Program-made: the position numbers and the translations under genes
Shown here: positions 1 to 6,877 of the stretch, in pieces
Numbering within the stretch: the stretch's first letter is position 1
How the letters are laid out: each line of letters begins with the position of its first letter
Notes under the pieces: model-generated
What the model saw: the letters and a program-made list of their open reading frames with translations, nothing else
What the model was told of the DNA's origin: nothing
The model's database searches: none
Assembly: GCA_002405485.1 (NCBI GenBank)
Contig: DHLW01000070.1
Location: 19,934 to 28,446 of the forward strand
DNA from: Phycisphaerales bacterium UBA4658
GTDB lineage: Bacteria; Planctomycetota; Phycisphaerae; Phycisphaerales; UBA1924
Reading direction: 5' to 3'
Length of the DNA stretch: 8,513 nucleotides

Positions 1-1
1 C

Positions 2-733
2 GGGCTGGACGGGGTCATCGTTCCGGGGGGATTCGGCTCGCGCGGGGTGGAGGGAAAGATCCAGTGCGTCCGGCATTGCCGGGAGCAGCTTGTTCCCTAT
101 CTCGGCATCTGCCTGGGATTCCAGGTGGCGGTCATCGAGTTTGCGCGGAATGTTCTCGGGCTGGGCTCGGCGAACTCGACGGAGTTCGACGCGTCGGTGC
201 TCGACCCGGTCATCAGCGAGCTTCCGGAGCAGAAGCGCATCGAGGGGCTCGGGGGCACGATGCGTCTTGGCGGGCAGGAGGTCGACCTCCGCGGCGGCTC
301 GCTTGCGGAGTTTCTCTATCGCCACCGAGTCGGGGGGCCGGTCGGCGGTGCGGTCTCGATTCGCGAGCGGTTCCGGCATCGCTACGAGGTGGAGCCGCAG
401 TACATCGACCGCCTCGAGCAGGCCGGGCTGATCTTCTCCGGTCGGCACCCCAGCCAGCCGATCATGCAGGTGCTTGAGCTGGCTCAGCCGCTGGATGCGC
501 ACGCCGCGGCGGTTGCCGATGTGCCCACGCATCCGTTCTTCATCGCGGCGCAGTTCCATCCCGAGCTGACCAGTCGCCCGCTTGGACCGCAGCCGCTGTT
601 CATGGGCCTTGTGGCGGCGACGCTGCAGCGGAAGTATCGATCGGCGGAGCGGCACTCGCTGGACTCGAGCGTGACGAAGTGGCTTCGCGGATCGCGCCCG
701 GGCGCGGCCCACGCTCCCGCGGCGCACGTCTAG
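2..733 (+). CDS. pyrG: CTP synthase, C-terminal glutaminase domain (5' partial)
   Basis: CTP synthase aminates UTP to CTP with ATP, using ammonia from glutamine, in the cytoplasm; it is the last step of de novo pyrimidine nucleotide synthesis. Only the class I glutamine amidotransferase half is present. The frame is open from base 2 and begins with the family motif VPGGFGSRGVEGKI. The nucleophile elbow GICLGFQ has its cysteine codon at 110-112, followed by the family signature ANSTEFD. The RHRYEV block lies near 376-396, and the FHPE motif (His codon 557-559, Glu 563-565) completes the Cys-His-Glu triad. The synthetase domain lies off the left edge, so 243 residues of an expected 540-580 are visible. 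After the usual end of the domain there is a tail of about 30 residues rich in Arg, Ser and Ala. The elbow has Phe where many bacterial enzymes have Met. The TAG stop shares a CTAG with the stop of the convergent gene. Confidence 0.97.
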   Translation, partial: GLDGVIVPGGFGSRGVEGKIQCVRHCREQLVPYLGICLGFQVAVIEFARNVLGLGSANSTEFDASVLDPVISELPEQKRIEGLGGTMRLGGQEVDLRGGSLAEFLYRHRVGGPVGGAVSIRERFRHRYEVEPQYIDRLEQAGLIFSGRHPSQPIMQVLELAQPLDAHAAAVADVPTHPFFIAAQFHPELTSRPLGPQPLFMGLVAATLQRKYRSAERHSLDSSVTKWLRGSRPGAAHAPAAHV

Positions 734-1395
734 CCGTGCGATCCCGCGGCGGGCGCGGCATGCCCGGGATCGATCAGCCGTTCCAGCTCACGGGCGCAAT
801 CCAGGAGGATGATCGCCGAGCGGACGCGCACGCGGCCGCCGATCATCGCGTTGTGCACGAGCGTCTGGGCGTAGTGCTGCAGCTCCCAGACGCCGGTCGC
901 CTCCGATGCGATGTGGAAGACGTGCGCGGCCCAAGGGTGATTGGTGGCGTTGTCGGGCTGGGTGTTCTCGGCGTGCCAGATGGCCGCGTCGATGCACCGC
1001 GTTCGCAGATCGTCCCGGCCCGTCACACGGGCGATCCGCCAGAGCGCGTGCAGTGCCGAGAGCTCGGCCTCGGTCCAGACCTCGATCGAGACGCGCGGAG
1101 GGTGCGTGCACAGCGGTGCGGCGGAGCCGGGTGCAAGCTCGACCGGACCGGGCCCGCCCTTGATCGCCGCTCGCCACAATCGAAGATCGCTCGACTCGTC
1201 GGCGTGCTCGGCGTCTTCAAGAGGAAGGTCGAACGCGCTGGCCAGCAGCGGGGCGTCGACGGCGAGTCGGTTGCTCCGCTCGTCGCGAAACGCCCCTGCA
1301 GCTCCGGCATCGCGAGCGAGCAGTTCCGCGGGAATCACGCCGCGGATGAGCGAACGCAGATGACCGGCGACCTGGGCAAGCTCGGGTCGGCTCAT
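730..1395 (-). CDS. Conserved helical protein of unknown function, coupled to glycosyltransferase
   Basis: A 221-residue protein that I cannot assign a function. It looks soluble, with no signal peptide or membrane segment, and is rich in amphipathic helix. The most conserved-looking parts are WTEAELSALHALWR (about 107-120) and a second half carrying WHAENTQPDNATNHPW (about 140-155), then HYAQTLVHNA and SAIILLDCAREL. I recall similar QPDNATN-type proteins in planctomycetes, but that is memory, not a search. The ATG at 1395 was chosen over a longer open frame reaching 1755 because the stop of the upstream glycosyltransferase overlaps it as ATGA. A GGAG on the minus strand also sits 7 bases before it. 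The longer frame would overlap the glycosyltransferase out of frame with low-complexity Arg/Pro sequence. The coupling suggests it works with the glycosyltransferase, perhaps in surface glycan modification (inference). Its stop is embedded in the end of pyrG. Confidence 0.85.
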   Translation of the reverse strand: MSRPELAQVAGHLRSLIRGVIPAELLARDAGAAGAFRDERSNRLAVDAPLLASAFDLPLEDAEHADESSDLRLWRAAIKGGPGPVELAPGSAAPLCTHPPRVSIEVWTEAELSALHALWRIARVTGRDDLRTRCIDAAIWHAENTQPDNATNHPWAAHVFHIASEATGVWELQHYAQTLVHNAMIGGRVRVRSAIILLDCARELERLIDPGHAAPAAGSHG

Positions 1396-2267
1396 GGGCG
1401 TGCTCCACGCGGGCAATCCACGGCGACGATCGGTCCCTGCGGCGCGGGACGATCCAGTCCGAGTTCGGTGCGGATGGGGGTCTTGCGGCGGAACCGGGCA
1501 ACGCCCGGTGCGCTGTCCCAGGAGGCCGGAGCCCGCGTGGGATGATGCAGGTGATACACGATGATGTCGCGCACGGCGATCACGCTCCTCCATCCCGCGC
1601 CGTGAAGTCGGCGTGCGAGGTCGTCGTCCTCCTGGCCGTATCCCTGATAGGCCTCGTCGCACCCGTTGACATCGAGATACGCGCGCAGCGGGGTGGAGAA
1701 GTGACCGCCGATGAGCCGGGGCTTGTGCGGCTTGCCGAGCCCGATGCGGCGCCAAAGAAGCTGCCGGGCGTAGCGAGCGTGGCGACGGTCCAGTTCGGTG
1801 CGCTGCGCCGCGGTCAGGGCAACGGGCTCGCGCTGATCCCTGAGGGCGGCCTCGTCGAAGCGATCGGTCTGCTCGGGGGTGAGGTTGACCCTGAAAGTCG
1901 ACACCAGGCCGCGCTCGGCGCCGAGGATCTCATGCCGGGCGACCATGTCGGCGCTGGGAACAGTGTCGCCATCGAGGAAGATCAGGCGATCGGCGCCGGA
2001 CGGATCGATGCGGTTCAGGAGGTCTCGCACGGCGTTGTTGCGAACCTGGCTGCACCGTGCGGCGCCGGCGTGAGCGCGCTGCAGCACCCGCACTCGAAGG
2101 CCGGTCTCTGTGCAGGAACGATCGACGACGTCCACGATGTCCTGCTGCTCGACGTCGCAGGAGAGTGTGATGGAGTCCGGGGGACGAGTCTGCGCTGCAA
2201 AGCCCAGCAGGCAGCGGCGGACGTGCAGCGTCGTGTGCGTGCAGAGGATGACGTGTTGCCTGGGCAT
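1392..2267 (-). CDS. GT-A fold glycosyltransferase with C-terminal galactosyltransferase-like (Glyco_transf_7C) region
   Basis: A 291-residue family 2-like glycosyltransferase that should move a sugar from a nucleotide-sugar donor to an acceptor I cannot identify. An N-terminal beta strand (HVILCTHTT, 5-13) opens the nucleotide-binding fold. LIFLDGDT (95-102) carries the metal-binding DxD (Asp99, Asp101). LIGGHFSTPL (185-194) and NGCDEAYQGYGQEDDDLARR (201-220) form the acceptor-side region with the acidic ED-D-L motif typical of Glyco_transf_7C domains. HLHHP follows at 239-243. No membrane helix is visible, so it is probably cytosolic or peripheral. The ATG at 2267 was chosen because the fold begins a few residues later; the open frame continues to 2498, but that part is low-complexity and out of character. 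No clear Shine-Dalgarno site precedes it. It is the first gene of a two-gene minus-strand unit, and its TGA overlaps the next ATG by 4 bases. Confidence 0.88.
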   Translation of the reverse strand: MPRQHVILCTHTTLHVRRCLLGFAAQTRPPDSITLSCDVEQQDIVDVVDRSCTETGLRVRVLQRAHAGAARCSQVRNNAVRDLLNRIDPSGADRLIFLDGDTVPSADMVARHEILGAERGLVSTFRVNLTPEQTDRFDEAALRDQREPVALTAAQRTELDRRHARYARQLLWRRIGLGKPHKPRLIGGHFSTPLRAYLDVNGCDEAYQGYGQEDDDLARRLHGAGWRSVIAVRDIIVYHLHHPTRAPASWDSAPGVARFRRKTPIRTELGLDRPAPQGPIVAVDCPRGARP

Positions 2268-2387
2268 GAGAGCGGTCAGGGCAGGAAAGACGGGTTGATG
2301 GTAGTGATTGCCCGGATGACCGGGGGCCGAGCCGGTCCGAGAATGCCGGAGGGAGCAAGGCGGTCTATGCGTCGAGCCGATGAACTG

Positions 2388-2408
2388 CAGCGCGGGAGTT
2401 CCGCGCTG
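2388..2408 (+). promoter_or_regulatory. Hairpin over the ribosome-binding site of the PilZ-like gene
   Basis: CAGCGCGG (2388-2395) and CCGCGCTG (2401-2408) form a perfect 8-bp stem with loop GAGTT. Past a single G-G mismatch the stem can continue, with C2385-T2386 pairing A2410-G2411. The apparent Shine-Dalgarno GGAG is at 2408-2411, so three of its four bases can be paired in the extended form. The ATG follows at 2417. If the transcript starts upstream of 2385 this structure would limit ribosome access, but regulation is inferred from geometry only. Confidence 0.5.
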
Positions 2409-2416
2409 GAGCATGC

Positions 2417-2827
2417 ATGGGGCTGTACGTGTCTGGAGATGGGTCCGGTCGCCGGGGGCTTGAAGGCCGCGGTGATGGCATGGTCCAGCCGAGTCCACGT
2501 CCGGCGGGCAAGTCGAACGTTTCGTTCAAGGCAGATCTGGACCTTGCGGAACTTGACGAGCGTGGCCGACCGGGTGCGACGTGGTCTGGTCGGGCGTGCG
2601 AGCTGAGCCGATCGCAGATCGTGTTCCGGTCTCGGCGGATGTGCTATGACGGTCGAGAGCTGTTGATCGCCGTGCACCTGATCGACGATCGCCCCGTGGC
2701 GCTCTTTGGCGCGGTGCAGCGCAGCGAGTATGACGGTGACGGGCTGTACCGCACCGTCGTCGATCTTGCCGCGCTCCCGGACACCGACGCGGTGCACGCG
2801 TGGGTGACGGCGCTTTCCTCCCGCTGA
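2417..2827 (+). CDS. Small PilZ-like domain protein
   Basis: A 136-residue soluble protein. Residues about 48-122 look like a compact beta-barrel of the PilZ type: GRACELSRSQIVFRSRR (58-74), then ELLIAVHLID, a FGAVQRSEYDGDGLYRT stretch (97-113) and a closing VVDLAAL strand. PilZ domains normally bind cyclic di-GMP through an RxxxR motif and D/N-x-S-x-x-G. Here the second motif reads E62-L-S64-R-S-Q67, so both the acid and the glycine positions differ, and no clean RxxxR precedes it. Ligand binding is therefore doubtful. The first 47 residues are Gly/Arg/Pro-rich and unlikely to be structured. The ATG at 2417 was chosen because GGAG lies 5 bases upstream; the in-frame ATG at 2480 is a credible alternative that loses only the disordered lead. 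It diverges from the glycosyltransferase and is followed by a dyad. The alternative is an unrelated small beta protein. Confidence 0.62.
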   Translation: MGLYVSGDGSGRRGLEGRGDGMVQPSPRPAGKSNVSFKADLDLAELDERGRPGATWSGRACELSRSQIVFRSRRMCYDGRELLIAVHLIDDRPVALFGAVQRSEYDGDGLYRTVVDLAALPDTDAVHAWVTALSSR

Positions 2828-2852
2828 TGAAACAGGATGCCTGAGATTGGCC

Positions 2853-2888
2853 GATCTGTCATGGATCGAGGGAGAGATCCGACAGATC
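2853..2888 (+). terminator. Nested inverted repeat, possible terminator or operator
   Basis: GATCTGTC (2853-2860) and GACAGATC (2881-2888) are perfect reverse complements. Inside them GGATC (2863-2867) and GATCC (2876-2880) pair again, leaving loop GAGGGAGA. The only flaw is an AT bulge on the left arm, giving 13 bp in all. It starts 26 bases after the PilZ-like stop. The following TCTCTTT is a weak T-tract, so a rho-independent terminator is possible. The stem is less GC-rich than the surroundings and GATC-based, so a protein-binding dyad upstream of the MFS gene is the main alternative. Confidence 0.45.
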
Positions 2889-2985
2889 TCTTTCCGCGGC
2901 TCTCGCAATGCCGCAAGACGGCGAAAGGCGACGGCGGAAACACGCGGTATTCTTGCTCCGCTTGTCAACGACGCCGGAATCACGT

Positions 2986-4368
2986 GTGGGAGAAGAGCCG
3001 AGGCACGACGCGTACGCCGCGCTGCGGGAGCGCGACTATCGGCTGTTTGTCGGGGGCTGGTTTCCGGCGTCGATGGGTTTGCAGATGCAGGCGATGGCGC
3101 TTGCGTGGGAGGTGTATCAGCGCACGGATGATCCGCTCTCGCTGGGGTACGTGGGCCTGTGCCGTGTGCTGCCGGTTCTGCTGCTGGCGCTTCCGGCCGG
3201 TCAGATCATCGATCTGGTGAGTCGGCAGCGCGTGCTGGTGCTGACGCAGGTGGCGTTTGCGATCATCTCGCTGGGCATTGCCGTCGCGTGTCTGACGCGG
3301 GCGCCGATCGCGCTGCTGTACGTGCTGGTGGTGCTGAGCGGGTGCGCCCGGGTGTTCAACGGGCCGGTGCGATCGAGTCTGCTCCCGCTGCTCGTGCACA
3401 AGGACGCGTTCCACAATGCCGTCACGTGGAACAGCAGCGCGTTCCATCTGTCGGCGATGGTTGGGCCGATTCTGGCGGGCGTGATCATCGAGCATGCCCC
3501 GCGGTGGAGCGATCGCTTCGCGGGCACCGCCGCGGCCACGCCGGTCTATCTCCTGACGGTGCTCTCCTGCCTGACGTTCGCGGTCAGCGGGATGCTCATG
3601 CGACCAAGAGCGCAGGAGACAATCCCGCGAGCGGGCGTGTCGGTGGGCATGCTCGCGGCGGGCATGCTGGACGGGATGCGATTCGTGTGGCGCGACAAGA
3701 TCGTGCTTGGTGCGCTGGCGCTGGACCTGCTGGCGGTGCTCATCGGCGGCGCTGTCGGGCTGCTGCCGGTCATCGCCGAGGACGTGCTGAAAGTCGGGGC
3801 GTTTGAACTCGGGGTGCTCACCGCCGCGCCCTACGCTGGCGCGGTGCTGATGGGCCTGTATCTCGCCCACCGCCCGCCGTTCCGACGCGCGGGTCGGGCC
3901 CTGCTCTGGTCGGTGGCGGGATTCGGGCTGGCGACGATCGTGTTCGGGCTGTCGAAGAACCTGTGGCTCTCGCTTGCGATGCTGTTTCTCGGGGGCATGC
4001 TCGACAACGTGAGCGTGGTCATCCGGCACCAGCTTGTTCCGCTTCGGACGCCCGACGCGTTGCGTGGTCGGGTCTCGGCGGTCAACAGCGTCTTCATCGA
4101 GTCCAGCAACGAGCTTGGCAAGATGCAGTCGACCGGTGTGCAGGCGGCGATCGAAGCGCTGGCAGTCGCGCGGGGTCTGGCCGTGGACGCCGCTCGACCG
4201 ATCGGGGCCGTCGGGTCGGTGATCGTGGGCGGCATCGGGACGATCGGAGTTGTCCTGATCATCGCGAGGGTGTTTCCGTCGCTTCGGCAACTCGGCCCGC
4301 TGCGCGAGGTCGCCGCCGACAGTCCGCCGATCGTCAAGGCTCCGGGTGTCCCTAACATTCCCGCATGA
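2986..4368 (+). CDS. MFS_3 family (EntS-like) exporter
   Basis: A 460-residue inner-membrane major facilitator of the MFS_3 branch, which includes the enterobactin exporter EntS and many putative drug or metabolite effluxers; the substrate cannot be read from sequence. The family opening YAALRERDYRLFVGGWF (10-26) leads into about 10-12 hydrophobic segments. A motif-A-like cytoplasmic loop GQIIDLVSRQRVL (72-84) follows helix 2. The late signature LRGRVSAVNSVFIESSNELG (359-378) is characteristic of this branch. The GTG at 2986 was chosen because it has GGAA 6 bases upstream and starts just before the conserved opening. The in-frame ATG at 2908 would add 26 mostly basic residues with no ribosome-binding site. 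A TATTCT at 2948-2953 could be a -10 box, with no convincing -35. Its TGA overlaps the next ATG as ATGA, which argues for a joint role with the unknown protein downstream. Confidence 0.9.
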   Translation: MGEEPRHDAYAALRERDYRLFVGGWFPASMGLQMQAMALAWEVYQRTDDPLSLGYVGLCRVLPVLLLALPAGQIIDLVSRQRVLVLTQVAFAIISLGIAVACLTRAPIALLYVLVVLSGCARVFNGPVRSSLLPLLVHKDAFHNAVTWNSSAFHLSAMVGPILAGVIIEHAPRWSDRFAGTAAATPVYLLTVLSCLTFAVSGMLMRPRAQETIPRAGVSVGMLAAGMLDGMRFVWRDKIVLGALALDLLAVLIGGAVGLLPVIAEDVLKVGAFELGVLTAAPYAGAVLMGLYLAHRPPFRRAGRALLWSVAGFGLATIVFGLSKNLWLSLAMLFLGGMLDNVSVVIRHQLVPLRTPDALRGRVSAVNSVFIESSNELGKMQSTGVQAAIEALAVARGLAVDAARPIGAVGSVIVGGIGTIGVVLIIARVFPSLRQLGPLREVAADSPPIVKAPGVPNIPA

Positions 4369-5387
4369 GCAGCCCGCGTCCCGTTTCGAACTCGCCGATC
4401 CAGCGTTCCCGGCCTGAGATACGCCCGGTGCACGCGCTGATGTCCGGTCTTGTCGACTATGCCGGGCTGTTTCCCCCCGCGAAGCTCCCGATGGAGAAGG
4501 CGGTCGCCGCGTACGCCGAGGTGCTCGCCGGCGAGGAGGCGTGGATGCTGGGCCGGTTCGTGGTGCCGGTTTCTCGGCTGGATGAGTTTTCTGCCGCGGC
4601 CGACCGTCATCTGCCGCGAGGGCAGGATGTTGACCTCTGGCCGCTGTCGGTGCTGAGTGATGATCCGGATCGTGATCTGGATCTGATCTTCGCGTTCAAC
4701 GATCGGCACTCCCGTCGGCAGGCTGGGCACGCCGTCATCGACGCGATGGAGATCAAGCCCCCGGCGGACTGCGGCGTGGATGCGAGCCGACTCGGCGCGT
4801 TCATCGAGTCGACGCTGGACATCATGGCTCAGGGCGTGTTCCCATTCTTCGAGCTTCCGGTGCAGCAGGGGGAAGGCCCGGTTGACCTTCGTGGGCCGAT
4901 CGCCGCGCTCGCCGGAGCCGACGCCGGGGCCAAGATCCGCACCGGGGGCGTGACGCCTGAGGCGATTCCATCGGCAAAGAGCGTGGCGGCGTTCCTGCAC
5001 GCCTGCCATGCGGCGGACGTTCCGTTCAAGGCCACGGCGGGCCTGCACCACGCCATCCGGGCGGAGCATCCGCTCGCATACGAGCCCGGGTGTCCGCGGG
5101 GCGTGATGCACGGATATCTGAATGTGTTTGTCTCGGCGGTTGTTCTGCACGCTCTGCGGGTGGATGGTGCGACCACCGAGAAGATCCTTCTGGAGTCCGA
5201 CCCACGAGCGTTCGTGTTCGAGGATCATGAGCTCCGCTGGCGCGGGGTGCATGTGGACGTGGACAGGGTGCAGTTGGCGCGGGACGAGTTTGCGCTGTCG
5301 TACGGCTCCTGCTCGTTCCAGGAGCCCCTGGCCGATCTTCGTGGGCTTGGGGCTCTGGAGCCCGCGGGGGAAGAGCCGAGTCGCTGA
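4365..5387 (+). CDS. Conserved protein of unknown function, coupled to the MFS exporter
   Basis: A 340-residue, apparently cytosolic protein. I recognise the pattern as a recurring uncharacterised family but know no function for it. Conserved-looking blocks, in order: GLVDYAGLFPPAKL (28-41), AWMLGRFVVP (59-68), FFELP (161-165), AKIRTGG (189-195), VPFKATAGLHHAIR (219-232), MHGYLNVFVSA (248-258) and LSYGSCSFQEP (311-321). The alternation of short beta strands ending in Lys, Glu, Arg or His with helices is what a TIM-barrel enzyme would show. Lys190, Arg192, Lys222 and His228-229 are candidate active-site residues, but both the fold and the chemistry are inference. The ATG overlaps the exporter stop (ATGA) and has no strong Shine-Dalgarno site, so translation is probably coupled. 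pyrC begins 88 bases after its TGA. Confidence 0.88.
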   Translation: MSSPRPVSNSPIQRSRPEIRPVHALMSGLVDYAGLFPPAKLPMEKAVAAYAEVLAGEEAWMLGRFVVPVSRLDEFSAAADRHLPRGQDVDLWPLSVLSDDPDRDLDLIFAFNDRHSRRQAGHAVIDAMEIKPPADCGVDASRLGAFIESTLDIMAQGVFPFFELPVQQGEGPVDLRGPIAALAGADAGAKIRTGGVTPEAIPSAKSVAAFLHACHAADVPFKATAGLHHAIRAEHPLAYEPGCPRGVMHGYLNVFVSAVVLHALRVDGATTEKILLESDPRAFVFEDHELRWRGVHVDVDRVQLARDEFALSYGSCSFQEPLADLRGLGALEPAGEEPSR

Positions 5388-5464
5388 GTCGTGAGTGCTT
5401 CGGCGGTCTGAAACGATGGGTGTCTGGGATGAGGGGGCGTCGTGGTTTGCCGCCGACCTCCATC

Positions 5465-5475
5465 TATCCTTGGGT
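5465..5475 (+). promoter_or_regulatory. Possible -10 box directly before pyrC (leaderless start)
   Basis: TATCCT at 5465-5470 lies 5 bases before the pyrC ATG, the spacing expected when transcription begins at the start codon itself. No Shine-Dalgarno sequence precedes that ATG, which fits a leaderless mRNA. No convincing -35 hexamer is visible at 17-18 bases, so this is a weak call. Confidence 0.25.
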
Positions 5476-6876
5476 ATGCCGAGCATCCTCATCGCCAGCG
5501 GTCGTGTGATCGATCCCGCATCTGGACTGGACCAGATCGCCGACGTTGCGATCGCCGACGGCATGATCGCCGCGGTGGGTCAGAAGCTCGACCGGTCCCG
5601 CGCGGATCGGGTGATCGACGCGGGCGACTGCATCGTCTGCCCGGGCCTGATCGACCCGCACGTGCACCTGCGAGAGCCGGGCATGGAGGAAGCCGAGACG
5701 ATCCGCACCGGTGCGGCGGCGGCGGCCGACGGCGGATTCACGACCGTCTGCTGCATGCCCAACACCACGCCGGCGATCGATGATGACGCGATGGTGGAGT
5801 TCGTGTACACGGCCGGGGAGTACGACCATCAGACCGGTTCGCGGCTTCCGCGGGGGGCACGCGTGTTTCCCGTCGGGGCGGTGAGCAAGGGGCGGAAGGG
5901 CGAGCAGCTCGCCGAGATCATGCTCATGGCCCGGGCCGGCGCGGTGGGCTTCAGCGACGACGGGGACTGCGTCGCCTCTGCGGGCCTGATGCGCACAGCG
6001 CTCACGTACATCAAGCCGACAGGGCTGGCGCTGATGCAGCACTGCCAGGACATGTCGCTGACGCGAGGGGCGTCCATGCACGCGGGGGCCGTTGCCACAA
6101 CCCTCGGCCTGGGCGGCTGGCCCCGGGTCGCCGAGGAGTCCGTGATCGAGCGGGACGTGCGGCTCAACCAGGGCATCGGATGTCCGTACCACGTGCAGCA
6201 CCTGTCCAGCGGCGGGAGCGTGGAGATCATCCGCTCGGCCCGTGCCAAGGGGCTGCCGGTCACGGCGGAGGTCTCGCCGCACCACCTGCTGCTCACGCAC
6301 GACGAGGTGCGTCGTCATGGGGGCTACTGGACCAACGCGAAGATGAACCCGCCGCTCCGCGAAACCTCGGATATCAACACCATCCTCGAGGGCGTCGCGG
6401 ACGGCACCATCACGGTGCTGGCCACAGATCATGCGCCCCACACCTCGGATCGCAAGTCCCTGGATTTCGAGGCCGCCCCCTTCGGAATCGTCGGTATCGA
6501 GACTGCGCTCCCGCTGTACATCAAGGCGCTCATCGATCCCGGGGTGATCTCGTGGCCGCGGCTGATCGCCATGATGACCATCGAGCCCGCGAAGCTCTGC
6601 GGGCTGGACCGGCTCGATGCCCCAAGCGGACCCGGTGCATCGTCGCTGGGCTGGGTCTATCGGGCCGGACTGGGCCTCGGGCGGCTCCACGTGGGCGCCG
6701 CCGCCGACGTCACGGTCATCGATCCCAAGGTTTCCTGGACCATCGATTCGTCCAGGTTCCTCAGTCTCAGCCGGAACACCCCCTTTGACGGCTGGACGGT
6801 CCGGGGTCGAGCGATTGTGACGATTGTTGACGGCGAAGTGGTCCTGAATCGGCGGGAGCCGGTGGCGGTGGGATAA
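5476..6876 (+). CDS. pyrC: Dihydroorotase, type I
   Basis: Catalyses the reversible cyclisation of N-carbamoyl-L-aspartate to dihydroorotate, the third step of de novo pyrimidine synthesis, in the cytoplasm. The 466 residues exceed the roughly 430 usual for type I enzymes. By comparison with the Aquifex and Bacillus enzymes the zinc ligands are His62 and His64 (DPHVHLREPG), Asp161 (GFSDDGD), His189 (LMQHCQD), His242 (HVQHLSS) and Asp318 (ATDHAPH). The substrate-contacting Arg66 and the family blocks CMPNTTPAID, NPPLR, APFGIVGIETALPL and SRNTPFDGW are also there. The complete ligand set argues for an active enzyme rather than a non-catalytic PyrC-like partner. Allantoinase or hydantoinase are less likely alternatives. 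The ATG at 5476 matches the usual amino-terminal strand (PSILIASGRVIDPASG); in-frame GTG 5395 and ATG 5416 would add unrelated sequence. A hairpin closes the gene. Confidence 0.95.
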   Translation: MPSILIASGRVIDPASGLDQIADVAIADGMIAAVGQKLDRSRADRVIDAGDCIVCPGLIDPHVHLREPGMEEAETIRTGAAAAADGGFTTVCCMPNTTPAIDDDAMVEFVYTAGEYDHQTGSRLPRGARVFPVGAVSKGRKGEQLAEIMLMARAGAVGFSDDGDCVASAGLMRTALTYIKPTGLALMQHCQDMSLTRGASMHAGAVATTLGLGGWPRVAEESVIERDVRLNQGIGCPYHVQHLSSGGSVEIIRSARAKGLPVTAEVSPHHLLLTHDEVRRHGGYWTNAKMNPPLRETSDINTILEGVADGTITVLATDHAPHTSDRKSLDFEAAPFGIVGIETALPLYIKALIDPGVISWPRLIAMMTIEPAKLCGLDRLDAPSGPGASSLGWVYRAGLGLGRLHVGAAADVTVIDPKVSWTIDSSRFLSLSRNTPFDGWTVRGRAIVTIVDGEVVLNRREPVAVG

Positions 6877-6877
6877 C

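Noticed and set aside
104..118. GICLGFQ instead of GICLGMQ in the CTP synthase nucleophile elbow
   Set aside because: Phe at this position occurs in related glutaminase elbows, and the Cys-His-Glu triad is intact, so it is probably neutral variation.
2318..2337. 6-bp inverted repeat GACCGG/CCGGTC in the divergent intergenic region
   Set aside because: Short arms made of G and C are expected by chance here, and it is not placed near a start or a -10-like box.
1542..2606. 354-codon plus-strand open frame opposite the glycosyltransferase
   Set aside because: It has no recognisable domain, while the minus-strand reading carries DxD and Glyco_transf_7C motifs.
2980..4290. 436-codon minus-strand open frame rich in Arg, His and Gln
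   Set aside because: It is the antisense shadow of the exporter. Hydrophobic codons read backwards give this Gln/His/Arg pattern.
3831..5564. 577-codon open frame on the minus strand
   Set aside because: It runs antisense to the MFS, unknown-protein and pyrC genes, its translation is rich in Arg, Pro, His and Ser without any domain pattern, and such frames are common opposite GC-rich genes. The plus-strand genes have clear families.
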